Assembly (NCBI RefSeq): GCF_020618415.1
Contig: NZ_CP085345.1
Coordinates: 1,426,001-1,490,000, forward strand
DNA length: 64,000 bases
DNA from: Cupriavidus sp. MP-37
Lineage (GTDB): Bacteria; Pseudomonadota; Gammaproteobacteria; Burkholderiales; Burkholderiaceae
Direction of reading: 5' to 3'
The notes under the pieces were generated by a model that saw only the letters and a list, made by a program, of their open reading frames with translations, made no database searches and was not told the origin of the DNA. This document shows, one piece after another, positions 17,343 through 25,867 of this stretch (the first letter of the stretch is position 1; the number at the start of each line of letters is the position of its first letter). A program made the translations under genes and the position numbers.

Positions 17343-18350
17343 TCAATCCACCGTCGCCCCCGACGCCTTCACCACCTTCGCCCACTTGGCCGTTTCCGAC
17401 TTCATGAACGCAGCCAGCTGCGCCGGCTTTTCCGGGTTGGGTTCGGCGCCCTGGTCGGCCATCTGCTTCTTCACGTCGGGCATGGCCAGGATCTTCACCA
17501 GCTCGGCGTTGAGGCGGTCGACGATGGCCTGCGGCGTGCCGCCGGTGGCGTACAGCGCGAACCACGAGGTGGCTTCATAGCCCGGCACGCCGGATTCGGC
17601 CACGGTCGGCACGTTGGGCAGCGCCGGCGAGCGCTTGGCCGAGGTCACGGCCAGCGCGCGCAGCTTGCCCGCCTTCACGTGCGGGTACGACGACGGCATG
17701 TTGTCGAACATCAGGCCGATCTGGTTGCCCAGCAGGTCGTTCACGGCCGGCGCGCTGCCCTTGTAGGGGATGTGCTGGATATGCAGGCCGGTCATCGAGT
17801 TGAACAGCTCACCCGACAGGTGCATCGACGAGCCGCTGCCCGACGAGCCGTACGACAGCTTGTCCGGGTTGGCCTTGACGTAGGCGATCAGCTCCTTGAT
17901 GTTGTTGACCGGCACCTTGGGGTTGGCCACCACCAGGTTCGGCACCATCGCCACGCGGCTGATCGGGGCGAAGTCCTTGACCGGGTCGTACGGCAGCTTG
18001 GAGTACAGCGACTGGTTGATCGCGTGCGTGCCGATGGTGCCCATGAACAGCGTGTAGCCGTCGCCCGGAGCCTTGGCGGCGAGCGAGGCGCCGATGTTGC
18101 CGCCCGCGCCCGGACGGTTGTCGATCACCACCGGCTGGCCGAGCGCCTTGCCCAGCTGCAGGCCGACGATGCGCGCCAGGATGTCGGTGGTGCCGCCGGC
18201 CGAGAACGGCACGATCAGCGTGATCGGCTTGGTCGGATAGCCGCCCTGTGCATGGGCCGCGCCGGCAAAGCCGGCGATGGTGGTGGCCAGCGCCACGCCG
18301 GCGGCAAGCAGGCGGCGGCGCGTGGTGGAGGTTTGGGAATCTTGTCTCAT
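17343..18350 (-). CDS. Bug/TctC-family periplasmic solute-binding receptor
   Basis: A 335-residue receptor with a twin-Arg-like N-terminus (TTRRRLLAAGVALATT) and signal cleavage near AAHAQGGYP. The mature protein has YPTKPITLIVPFSAGGTTDILAR, VIDNRPGAGGNIGA and KAPGDGYTLFMGT, all standard Bug motifs. It binds an organic acid in the periplasm; no TctAB genes are present. It is the last gene of the leftward pca/SDR unit, just before a strong terminator, so the ligand may be an aromatic acid or a related carboxylate. GGAG lies about 8 bp before the ATG. Confidence 0.9.
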   Translation of the reverse strand: MRQDSQTSTTRRRLLAAGVALATTIAGFAGAAHAQGGYPTKPITLIVPFSAGGTTDILARIVGLQLGKALGQPVVIDNRPGAGGNIGASLAAKAPGDGYTLFMGTIGTHAINQSLYSKLPYDPVKDFAPISRVAMVPNLVVANPKVPVNNIKELIAYVKANPDKLSYGSSGSGSSMHLSGELFNSMTGLHIQHIPYKGSAPAVNDLLGNQIGLMFDNMPSSYPHVKAGKLRALAVTSAKRSPALPNVPTVAESGVPGYEATSWFALYATGGTPQAIVDRLNAELVKILAMPDVKKQMADQGAEPNPEKPAQLAAFMKSETAKWAKVVKASGATVD

Positions 18351-18558
18351 CGGTAATGCTCCGGTGCTATGTCGTTCCGGCGGTGATCGGGTACCGCGGG
18401 AGGTTGTGCTGAATGGCGTGATTGCCGTTCCCGAACGGAGCGCGCACACGCGCGCTTCCGGTGGGCGACCCGCGCTTAACGCTTAAGGGCCGCCATGCGT
18501 GACGCTTGGTTAACGTCTCTTCTTGTTGAATGCTTGAGTCGCGCAGGCCGGCCGGTCT

Positions 18559-19290
18559 TTACACCGGCGCAACGCCCAGCGTGGTGCCGCCGCACACGTA
18601 CAGCACCTGGCCGGTGACGAAGCCGTTGTCGGGCGACAGGAAGAACATCGCAGCGCGCGCGACGTCTTCGGGCGTGCCCATGCGCTTGACGGTGATGCTG
18701 GCGAGGATGCGCTTGGTCTGCTCGGCGCCTTCCGGATTGCTCTTGCGGAACAGCTCGGTGGCGATCGGGCCCGGCGCCACCGCGTTGACGGTGATGCCGT
18801 CGCCGCCCAGCTCCATCGCCAGCGTGCGCGTCATGCCGATCAGGCCGGCCTTGGTGGCGGAGTACACCACGCGCTCGGGCTTGCCCAGCGCCGCGCGCGA
18901 GGCCATGTTGACGATGCGGCCGAAGCCTGCGGCGCGCATCGCGGGCAGGCAGGCTTGCAGCAGCAACAGCGGCGCCTGCAGGTGCAGACCGGTCACGTAG
19001 TCCAAATCGGCGACGGTGGCGCTGGTGGCGGTGCCGGGGCGCGTGGCACCGGCATTGTTCACCAGGCGCGTGACGGCAAAACGCGACGTGACCTGCTCCG
19101 CCACGGCGCGGGTGGCCTCGGCGTCGGTCAGGTCGGCCTGGAAGAAGGTCATGTTGGGATGCGACCACGCCGGCTCGGCATAGTCGACATTGACCACCTG
19201 GGTCACGCCATCGGCCAGCAGCATTTCACAGATGGCGCGGCCGATGCCGGAACTGCCGCCGGTGACGAGGGTGGCTGGGGGGAGGGACAT
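18559..19290 (-). CDS. Short-chain dehydrogenase/reductase (SDR)
   Basis: A 243-residue classical SDR. The cofactor motif TGGSSGIG is at residues 10-17, NNAG at about 84, catalytic Ser in NMASRAALG, and Tyr/Lys in YSATKAG near 149. The C-terminal VCGGTTLGV is typical of FabG-like members. The reaction is NAD(P)-linked oxidation or reduction of a hydroxyl/keto group on an unknown substrate. ATG 19290 is chosen; a TTG six codons earlier is in frame. It follows pcaF after the palindromic repeat and precedes the Bug gene, so it may process the imported compound. Confidence 0.87.
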   Translation of the reverse strand: MSLPPATLVTGGSSGIGRAICEMLLADGVTQVVNVDYAEPAWSHPNMTFFQADLTDAEATRAVAEQVTSRFAVTRLVNNAGATRPGTATSATVADLDYVTGLHLQAPLLLLQACLPAMRAAGFGRIVNMASRAALGKPERVVYSATKAGLIGMTRTLAMELGGDGITVNAVAPGPIATELFRKSNPEGAEQTKRILASITVKRMGTPEDVARAAMFFLSPDNGFVTGQVLYVCGGTTLGVAPV

Positions 19291-19330
19291 CTTTGGACTC
19301 ACTTTCAAAACGACTGCGGACTGCGGTCTT

Positions 19331-19455
19331 GCTCCCCTCTCCCGCGTGCGGGAGAGGGGCCGGGGGTGAGGGCAGGACCTTGCATACCAGAGCGACTGAC
19401 TTCGTTGATGCGCTCGCCCTCACCCCAACCCTCTCCCGCAAGCGGGAGAGGGAGC
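19331..19455. repeat. Palindromic twin-hairpin repeat (REP/BIME-like), copy 2
   Basis: This is the same element as at 10087-10212 but with the hairpins in the opposite order. A 12-bp stem with GT loop is at 19334-19359 and an 11-bp stem with AA loop at 19429-19452. GGGGTGAGGGC (19363-19373) pairs with GCCCTCACCCC (19416-19426). It lies between pcaF and the SDR gene, within what is probably one transcript. Confidence 0.9.
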
Positions 19456-19483
19456 AAACAAGCGGTAGTACTGACAGCCGCGC

Positions 19484-20686
19484 TCAAACCCGCTCGATCA
19501 CCATCGCAATGCCCTGCCCCACGCCGATGCACATCGTGCACAGCGCGAAGCGGCCGCCGGTGCGGTGCAGCTGGTACATCGCGGTGGTCACCAGGCGCGC
19601 GCCGCTCATGCCGAGCGGGTGGCCCAGCGCGATCGCGCCGCCGTTGGGGTTGACACGCTGGTCGTCGTCGGCAACGCCGAGTTCGCGCAGCACGGCCAGG
19701 CCCTGTGCGGCAAACGCTTCGTTCAGCTCGATCACGTCGATCTGGTCCAGCGTCATGCCGAGTTGCTTGAGCAGCTTCTGCGTCGCCGGCGCCGGGCCGA
19801 TGCCCATCACGCGCGGCGCCACGCCGGCGGTGGCCATGCCGACGATGCGCGCGCGCGGGGTCAGGCCGTGTTGCTTGATGCCGGCTTCGCTCGCCAGCAG
19901 CAGCGCGCAGGCGCCGTCATTCACGCCCGAGGCATTGCCGGCGGTCACGGTGCCGTCAGGACGGACCACGCCGCGCAGCTTGGCCAGCGCTTCCATGCTG
20001 GTGGCGCGCGGGTGCTCGTCGCGCTCGACCACGATGGCATCGCCCTTCTTCTGCGGGATCGTGACGGCGGTGATTTCCTGCGCGAGCGTGCCGTCGGCCT
20101 GCGCGCGCGAGGCCTTTTCCTGGCTGCGCAGCGCCATCAGGTCCTGGTCTTCGCGGCTGATCTTGTAGTCGGTGGCGACGTTCTCGGCGGTCTCGGGCAT
20201 CGAGTCCACGCCGTAGGCGGCGCGCATCGCCGGATTGATGAAGCGCCAGCCGATGGTGGTATCGAAGATCTGCGCATCGCGCGAGAACGCGCTGGTGGCC
20301 TTGCCCATCACGAACGGGGCGCGGCTCATGCTTTCCACGCCGCCGGCGATCATCAGGTGGGCTTCGCCCGCCTTGATCGCGCGCGCGGCGGTGCCGGTGG
20401 CGTCCATGCCGGAACCGCACAGGCGGTTGATGGTGGCGCCCGGCACGTCCTGCGGCAGGCCCGCCAGCAGCGACGACATGCGCGCCACGTTGCGGTTGTC
20501 TTCGCCGGCCTGGTTGGCGTTGCCGTAGATCACGTCATCGATGGCCTTCCAGTCGACGTTGGCATTGCGGGCCATCAGCGCCTTCAGCGGCACCGCGCCG
20601 AGGTCGTCCGCGCGCACCGCGGACAGGCTGCCGCCGTAGCGGCCGATGGGGGTGCGGATGGCGTCGCAGATAAAGGCTTCGGTCAT
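19484..20686 (-). CDS. pcaF: 3-oxoadipyl-CoA/acetyl-CoA thiolase
   Basis: A 400-residue thiolase. The acyl-accepting Cys is C90 (INRLCGSGMDA), with the C-terminal His in GGAIALGHPLG and Cys in CTMCIGVGQG. The catalytic set is complete and the length matches PcaF. It cleaves 3-oxoadipyl-CoA with CoA to succinyl-CoA and acetyl-CoA (EC 2.3.1.174), the last step of the beta-ketoadipate pathway. It follows pcaJ by 40 bp. The adjacent CoA-transferase subunits support the assignment over a generic acetyl-CoA acetyltransferase. Confidence 0.9.
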   Translation of the reverse strand: MTEAFICDAIRTPIGRYGGSLSAVRADDLGAVPLKALMARNANVDWKAIDDVIYGNANQAGEDNRNVARMSSLLAGLPQDVPGATINRLCGSGMDATGTAARAIKAGEAHLMIAGGVESMSRAPFVMGKATSAFSRDAQIFDTTIGWRFINPAMRAAYGVDSMPETAENVATDYKISREDQDLMALRSQEKASRAQADGTLAQEITAVTIPQKKGDAIVVERDEHPRATSMEALAKLRGVVRPDGTVTAGNASGVNDGACALLLASEAGIKQHGLTPRARIVGMATAGVAPRVMGIGPAPATQKLLKQLGMTLDQIDVIELNEAFAAQGLAVLRELGVADDDQRVNPNGGAIALGHPLGMSGARLVTTAMYQLHRTGGRFALCTMCIGVGQGIAMVIERV

Positions 20687-20726
20687 GGTGCGTCTCTCTC
20701 GTTGTGATGGATATCGATGCGGGCGC

Positions 20727-21365
20727 TCAGGCCTGCTTCAGGGGCACGCCGGTCAGGCGCTGCAGTTCGTCAAAGCTCAGGCCCTCCACCAGGTCGCGCG
20801 CAACCAGGCCGTCGGCGGTGACGTCGAGCGTGGCAAGGTCAGTGTAGATGCGCGTCACGCAGCCGATGCCGGTGAGCGGATAGGTGCATTGCGCCACGAT
20901 CTTGCTTTCGCCCTGCTTGGTCAGGTGCTCCATCATCACGAACACCTGCTTGGCGCCGATCGCCAGGTCCATCGCGCCGCCCACGGCGGGGATGGCGCCC
21001 GGTGCGCCGGTGTGCCAGTTGGCCAGGTCGCCCTGCTGCGACACCTGGAACGCGCCCAGCACGCAGAAGTCGAGATGGCCGCCACGCATCATCGCGAACG
21101 AATCGGCGTGGTGGAAGTACGAGCCACCCGGCTTGATCGTCACCGGCTGCTTGCCGGCGTTGATCAGGTCGCCGTCTTCCTCGCCGGGCGCGGGCGCCGG
21201 GCCCATGCCGAGCAGGCCGTTCTCGCTGTGCAGCAGGATTTCCTTGTCCGCCGGCAGGTGGTTGCCGACCAGGGTGGGCAGGCCGATGCCGAGGTTGACC
21301 ACGGCACCGTCGGGAATGTCTTTGGCCACGCGGGCGGCCATCTGATCGCGGGTCAGGCGTTGCAT
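20727..21365 (-). CDS. pcaJ: 3-oxoadipate CoA-transferase subunit B
   Basis: A 212-residue beta subunit of a family I CoA-transferase. The catalytic Glu is E48 in LLHSENGLLGMGP, and GIGLPTLVGNHLP precedes it. GGHLDFCVLGAFQVSQQGDLANW is the typical subunit B block. With PcaI it moves CoA from succinyl-CoA to 3-oxoadipate. ATG at 21363-21365 is preferred because the 14 upstream residues in frame are not family-like. It sits 22 bp after pcaI. The succinyl-CoA:acetoacetate transferase pair ScoAB is similar in sequence and is the main alternative. Confidence 0.9.
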   Translation of the reverse strand: MQRLTRDQMAARVAKDIPDGAVVNLGIGLPTLVGNHLPADKEILLHSENGLLGMGPAPAPGEEDGDLINAGKQPVTIKPGGSYFHHADSFAMMRGGHLDFCVLGAFQVSQQGDLANWHTGAPGAIPAVGGAMDLAIGAKQVFVMMEHLTKQGESKIVAQCTYPLTGIGCVTRIYTDLATLDVTADGLVARDLVEGLSFDELQRLTGVPLKQA

Positions 21366-21387
21366 GCTGTTTCTCCTGTATTCGCGC

Positions 21388-22050
21388 TCAGGCGACCTTG
21401 ACGACACGCTTGACGAACAGGCCCGGCGTGACGATGTGCTCGGGATCCATCTCGCCCAGCTCGACCACGCGGGTGACCTGCACGATCGCGCATTTGGCGG
21501 CCATCGCCATGATCGGGCCGAAGTTGCGCGCGGTCTTGCGGTAGGTCAGGTTGCCCCAGCGGTCGGCGGTGTCGGCCTTGATCAGCGCAAAGTCGGCGTG
21601 GATCGGGGTTTCGAACACATAGCCCTGGCCGTCGATGATGCGGGTTTCCTTGCCCTCGGCCAGCGGCGTGCCGTAGGCGGTGCGGGTGAAGAAGCCGCCG
21701 ATGCCGGCGCCGGCGGCGCGGATGCGCTCGGCCAGGTTGCCCTGCGGCACCAGCTCCAGCTCGATCTCGCCGGCGTGGTAGAGCGAATCGAACACGTAGG
21801 AATCCGCCTGGCGCGGGAACGAGCAGATGATCTTGCGCACGCGCCTGGTCTTGAGCAGCGCGGCCAGCCCGGTGTCGCCGTTGCCGGCGTTGTTGTTGAC
21901 GATGGTGAGGTCGCGCGCGCCCTGCGCGATCAGCGCGTCGATCAGTTCCGCGGGCATGCCTGCCAGGCCGAAGCCGCCGGTCAGGATGGTGGCGCCGTCG
22001 TGGATGCCGGCAACCGCCGCTTCCACCGAGTCGTATAGCTTGTTGATCAC
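21388..22050 (-). CDS. pcaI: 3-oxoadipate CoA-transferase subunit A
   Basis: A 220-residue alpha subunit of the CoA-transferase. Near the start it has GATILTGGFGLAGMP, then LTIVNNNAG and ICSFPRQADSYVFD, and the KADTADRWGNLTYRKTARNF block. The start is GTG at 22048-22050, the position that begins the family sequence INKLYDSVEAA; a weak GGAA lies upstream. It is the first gene of pcaIJF-SDR-Bug. A PcaR-like operator lies 234 bp upstream at 22284-22298. Confidence 0.9.
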   Translation of the reverse strand: MINKLYDSVEAAVAGIHDGATILTGGFGLAGMPAELIDALIAQGARDLTIVNNNAGNGDTGLAALLKTRRVRKIICSFPRQADSYVFDSLYHAGEIELELVPQGNLAERIRAAGAGIGGFFTRTAYGTPLAEGKETRIIDGQGYVFETPIHADFALIKADTADRWGNLTYRKTARNFGPIMAMAAKCAIVQVTRVVELGEMDPEHIVTPGLFVKRVVKVA

Positions 22051-22575
22051 TTGCGTTCCAGGTCGGAAGATCCGACAGGCTACCGGAGCGGGCCGCAAGC
22101 CGCGGCGCATGAAAGACGGTCTCCGGTAATCCTGCCGGAAGGATGTTCGTTGCGGCGGGCGGCGTGGCCTGCCCGGTGAACGAGTCCAGCAGTCTGCGCG
22201 TGCTCTGCTTTGGTTGAAGTGGACCAGGCACTCGTCGATCGAACCTTCGGACAAGCCGGGAAAAAACCGGGATATACCGAAATGTTCGATATACGAACTT
22301 GAATTCGCAGAATGAACAGATTACACCCCGGCGTCGCCGACGGTCAAGCCGACCGGGCGGTCGGCCAACCGGTTTGTGCGATCACCGCGCACGGGTGACG
22401 CGCACAGCCCGTGTGTAGGACAGAGCCGACATCACAATCGGCTCGCACGGGATAGGGCGCGATGCCGGCCAGGCCTATCGTTGAAACAGAACAAGGCAGC
22501 GCCGTACAGCAGCCACCGGACCACCCGGCTCAGCAGGCCTGCCTGGCAACACACAAGAACGAGGAGCCCGTCATC
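22051..22575. other. Intergenic region: pca leader and promoter side
   Basis: This 525-bp stretch separates pcaI (leftward) from a small rightward gene. It contains the inverted repeat at 22284-22298. On the minus strand TTCATT and TATATC are spaced 17 bp apart as a weak -35/-10 pair, and the -10 overlaps the operator. Several out-of-frame ORFs cover the region but none has convincing coding character, and I see no RNA gene. Confidence 0.5.
22284..22298 (-). promoter_or_regulatory. PcaR/IclR-type operator upstream of pcaIJF
   Basis: GTTCG (22284-22288) and CGAAC (22294-22298) form a perfect 5-bp inverted repeat with a 5-bp AT spacer. The 15-bp size and GTTCGAT start match the known Pseudomonas putida PcaR site. 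The likely minus-strand -10 (TATATC) lies inside it, as in the known pcaIJ case. The IclR regulator at 57317-58156 is a candidate binder. Confidence 0.65.
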
Positions 22576-22788
22576 ATGGCCACCGCCAACGTCCCGTTTT
22601 CTTCCACACCCCATGCAGCAGCGCTCGCCCGCATCCTGCATGTCACCCGCCATGCCTGGGCGATGGACAATCACCCGCTGCAAGCCACGCCGGCGCTTTC
22701 GCGCCGCGCCCGCCTGGCCCGCTCGGCCGCCCGCGCCTTCGAGGCGCAGGTGATGGCGATCCGCTGCCGCCAGGCCGTCGTCGCCTGA
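22576..22788 (+). CDS. Small hypothetical protein
   Basis: A 70-residue protein starting MATANVPFSS. The ATG at 22576 is preceded by GAGGAG about 11 bp upstream, which supports translation. The sequence is basic and helical (LSRRARLARSAARAFEAQV), with no signal peptide or membrane segment. I do not recognise a family. It is convergent with sbcC, with only 16 bp between stops, and its promoter would share the region upstream of pcaI. It could be a real small protein or a chance ORF with a good ribosome site. Confidence 0.5.
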   Translation: MATANVPFSSTPHAAALARILHVTRHAWAMDNHPLQATPALSRRARLARSAARAFEAQVMAIRCRQAVVA

Positions 22789-22804
22789 CCCTTTCCGCCC
22801 CCGC

Positions 22805-25800
22805 CTAGGCCGCTACCGGCACACCAGTCAGCAGCACGCGGCTGCCGCCCGTGCCGGGGCGCACTTCCAGCCGTACATCGATACGTTCGCGCAGCTCGGT
22901 CACGTGCGAGATGATGCCGACCAGGCGCCCGGCCTGCTGCAGGTCGAGCAAGGTGCGCAGGGCGAAGTCCAGGCTTTCGGGATCGAGCGTGCCGAAGCCT
23001 TCGTCGACGAACAGCGTGTCGAGCTGGATGCCGCCCGAGCGCGACTGCACCACGTCGGCCAGGCCCAGCGCCAACGATAGCGACGCGAGAAAGCCTTCGC
23101 CGCCCGAGAGCGTATTGGCCGGCCGCGCCGCGCCGGTATCATGGTCGAACACTTCGATATCGAGCCCGCCGGCGCTGCGCTGGTCGGCCTGCTCGCGCAC
23201 GCGCTGCAGCACATAACGGCCGCGGCTCATCGCCAGCAGGCGCATGGACGCGGCTTCCAGCACCTCGTCGAGCAGCGTGGCCAGCACGAAGCGCTGGAAC
23301 GTCATGCGGCGCGGGTTGTTGCCGTTGGCCACTTCGGCCAGCCGGCCCAGCACGGCAAAGCGGGCTTCGATGTCGCGGCCTTCCTGGTCCAGCTGCTGCA
23401 GCCGCTGCTGGCATTGCACCAGCGCGTCGCGCGAACGGCCGCGCTCGGCCTGTTGCCGCACCAGGTCCTCCACCTTCGCCGCGGCAGCCCCCAGCGCTGC
23501 GCGCAGCCCGTCGAGGTCGGGCGCATCGAGCGCTTGCGCGGCAGCTTCGGCGCGTTCGCGCCGGTCCGCGGCGGCGGCCAGTTGGCTGTCGAACGTGCGC
23601 AGCGTGGCGTCGAGCGCCTGCATCGCGTCGTCATCGAGACACGCCTCGGCATGCGCGCGGGCATCGCCAAAACCGTGCTGGACGAGCGCCTGCGCCAATG
23701 CCGCGTCGGCGTTGGCCAGGCGTTCAGCGGTCTGCGCCTGGGCCTGCCGTGCCGACACCAGCGCGGCCTGCGCAGCGGCAGCTTCTGCAGCGGCCTGCCG
23801 CTCGGCCGCCTGCGCCGTCGCCAGCGCTTGCTCAAGCCCGGCCAGCGCGACCTGCGCCTGGCGCAGTGCCTCGCCCAGGGCCACCGGATCGCGCGAATCC
23901 TCAGGCATTTGCGCGCTTTCGGCTTGCCATTCGCCGCGGCGATGCGCCAGCGCCTGCGCGGCGGCATCGGCCAGCGCAACGGCATCGCGGTGCGCGGCTT
24001 CGGCGCTGTCGCGCGCCGCGCGCGCGGTCGCGATCGCGGCCTCGCGCTGCGCCAGGCTGGCCGACGCCTGCCGCTGCTGCGCGAGTGCCGCTTGCCGCGA
24101 CTGGATCTCGGCGTTAAGGCTGGCGGCCGCCTCCTCGCTGGCATCGCCCAGTTCCGCGGCCAGTTCTTCCACCCGCTCGCGTGCCTGCGCGATCGCCAGC
24201 TGCGCGGCCTGGTGCTGGGCGGTACAGCGCACCGCTTCGGCTTCCGCTTCCAGCAGGGCGTGACGCGCGGCCTCCAGCGCCACGTCCGACAGCGGCTGCG
24301 CCACGTGCCGGGCCGGCTCGGGATGCGCGGTGCTGCCGCAGACCGGGCAGGCATCGCCGGCCGCCAGGCTCTGCGCCAGGCGGGCGGCCTGGCCGGCGCG
24401 CCACGCGGCTTCAGCTTCGGCCAGCGCGGTGCGGCAGCGGTCGCGCTGATGCAACGCCTGCTGTTCGGCTTGCACATGCCCGGCGGCGTGCGTATTCGCG
24501 GCGTCCAGCGAACGCGCCGCTTGCCGGTACCGTTCGAATTGCCGCGCGCGATCCTGCAGCGCGGCCAGCTGCAAGGCAGTGGTCTGTGCCTGCGCCGCGG
24601 CGAGCTGCGCCTGCGCCAGTGCCGATTCGGCGGCCACCGCGGCAGCACGGCTGGTGTCCAGCTGCGCCGCGGCGCGATCGCGCGCGGCGGCGGCGGCGGC
24701 CTGCCTGGCTTCGGCCTCCTGCAACGCGCGATGCAAGGCACCCATCCGCTGCGCGCGCGGCAGCATCGCCTCGAGTTGCGCTACGCGGCGCTGCGCGGCC
24801 TGGCGTGCGTCGGCCTGCTGCACCTGCGCCTGCAAGGCCGCGGCAGCCAGCGTGGCCCGTTGCCCGGCATGCGCGGCGTGCTCGGTCGCCTGCGCCAATG
24901 CCGCCGCACCAGCGCTGTGATCGCGCTGCGCGGCCTGTGCGGCCAGCACCACCGGCATCACGCGCGCGGCGCGCTGGGCCGCATGCAAGCGGCTGCGCTG
25001 GTCATCCATGGCGGCCTGCCGCGCCAGCAGCGCGGCATGGGCGGCCTGCGCCTGCGCGCGCTCCTGCAAGCGCGCCGCCACCTGCTCGCCGGCCGCCAGC
25101 GCCGCCTGCGCGGCGGCTTGCGCGGCGCGTGCGCCTTGCTCCTGGCCTTGCAGCGCCTGCAGTTCGGCCTGCATGGTCGCGATGCTGTCCGACAACGCTT
25201 GTGCCGACTCCACCCCGGCCTGCCGCAACGCTTCCTCGCGCTGGATGGCGATGCGCTCGGCGCCGCGCCGGATGCCCGCGGCCTCGGTCTTCAGCAGCTC
25301 TTCCACGCGGCGGTACAGCTCGGTGCGGAACAGCCGCTCCAGGATCGCCTGCCGCGCCTGCGAGCTGGCGGTCAGCAGTTCGCGGAAGCGCCCCTGCGGC
25401 AACACGATCACCTGCCGGAACTGCGCGCTGTCGAACCCCAGCAGGTCACGCACGGCATCGGTGACCTTGCCCGGCTGGCTGGCCTTGCTGACCCAGCCAT
25501 CGCCGTCGTGCAGATCCAGCTGCGCCCTGGCAGGCTCGGTCACCCAGCCCTCGCCGCGCTGTTTGGGCCGGTCCTGCATGGGCGAGCGCACCACGCGCCA
25601 GCGCTGCGCGCCAAGGCTGAATTCCAGCGTCACCTCGGTGCGCAAACCCGCGGCGGCATTGGCGCTGCGCATGGCCTGCGCGCTGCGCTCGCCGCCGGAG
25701 GTATCGCCATACAGCGCGAAGCAGATGGCATCGAGCAGCGTGGTCTTGCCCGCGCCGGTGGGGCCATGGATCAGCACGAAGGCCTGCTCGCCCAGCCGCG

Positions 25801-25867
25801 TGAAGTCGATCGCCTCGGTCGCGGCAAAGGGGCCGAACGCCTGCAGCGTCAGATGCAGCGGTCTCAT
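22805..25867 (-). CDS. sbcC: Exonuclease SbcCD subunit C
   Basis: A 1020-residue SMC/Rad50-type ATPase. Walker A is at residues 35-43 (GPTGAGKTT). A very long Ala/Gln/Arg-rich coiled coil is interrupted near the middle by the zinc-hook DACPVCGSTAHP. The C-terminal ABC signature is LSGGEGFLASLSLALGLADV and Walker B is DTLFVDEGFGTLD. With SbcD it opens hairpins and processes double-strand breaks at the nucleoid. The start overlaps the sbcD stop as ATGA. Length is normal for the family. Confidence 0.96.
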   Translation of the reverse strand: MRPLHLTLQAFGPFAATEAIDFTRLGEQAFVLIHGPTGAGKTTLLDAICFALYGDTSGGERSAQAMRSANAAAGLRTEVTLEFSLGAQRWRVVRSPMQDRPKQRGEGWVTEPARAQLDLHDGDGWVSKASQPGKVTDAVRDLLGFDSAQFRQVIVLPQGRFRELLTASSQARQAILERLFRTELYRRVEELLKTEAAGIRRGAERIAIQREEALRQAGVESAQALSDSIATMQAELQALQGQEQGARAAQAAAQAALAAGEQVAARLQERAQAQAAHAALLARQAAMDDQRSRLHAAQRAARVMPVVLAAQAAQRDHSAGAAALAQATEHAAHAGQRATLAAAALQAQVQQADARQAAQRRVAQLEAMLPRAQRMGALHRALQEAEARQAAAAAARDRAAAQLDTSRAAAVAAESALAQAQLAAAQAQTTALQLAALQDRARQFERYRQAARSLDAANTHAAGHVQAEQQALHQRDRCRTALAEAEAAWRAGQAARLAQSLAAGDACPVCGSTAHPEPARHVAQPLSDVALEAARHALLEAEAEAVRCTAQHQAAQLAIAQARERVEELAAELGDASEEAAASLNAEIQSRQAALAQQRQASASLAQREAAIATARAARDSAEAAHRDAVALADAAAQALAHRRGEWQAESAQMPEDSRDPVALGEALRQAQVALAGLEQALATAQAAERQAAAEAAAAQAALVSARQAQAQTAERLANADAALAQALVQHGFGDARAHAEACLDDDAMQALDATLRTFDSQLAAAADRRERAEAAAQALDAPDLDGLRAALGAAAAKVEDLVRQQAERGRSRDALVQCQQRLQQLDQEGRDIEARFAVLGRLAEVANGNNPRRMTFQRFVLATLLDEVLEAASMRLLAMSRGRYVLQRVREQADQRSAGGLDIEVFDHDTGAARPANTLSGGEGFLASLSLALGLADVVQSRSGGIQLDTLFVDEGFGTLDPESLDFALRTLLDLQQAGRLVGIISHVTELRERIDVRLEVRPGTGGSRVLLTGVPVAA

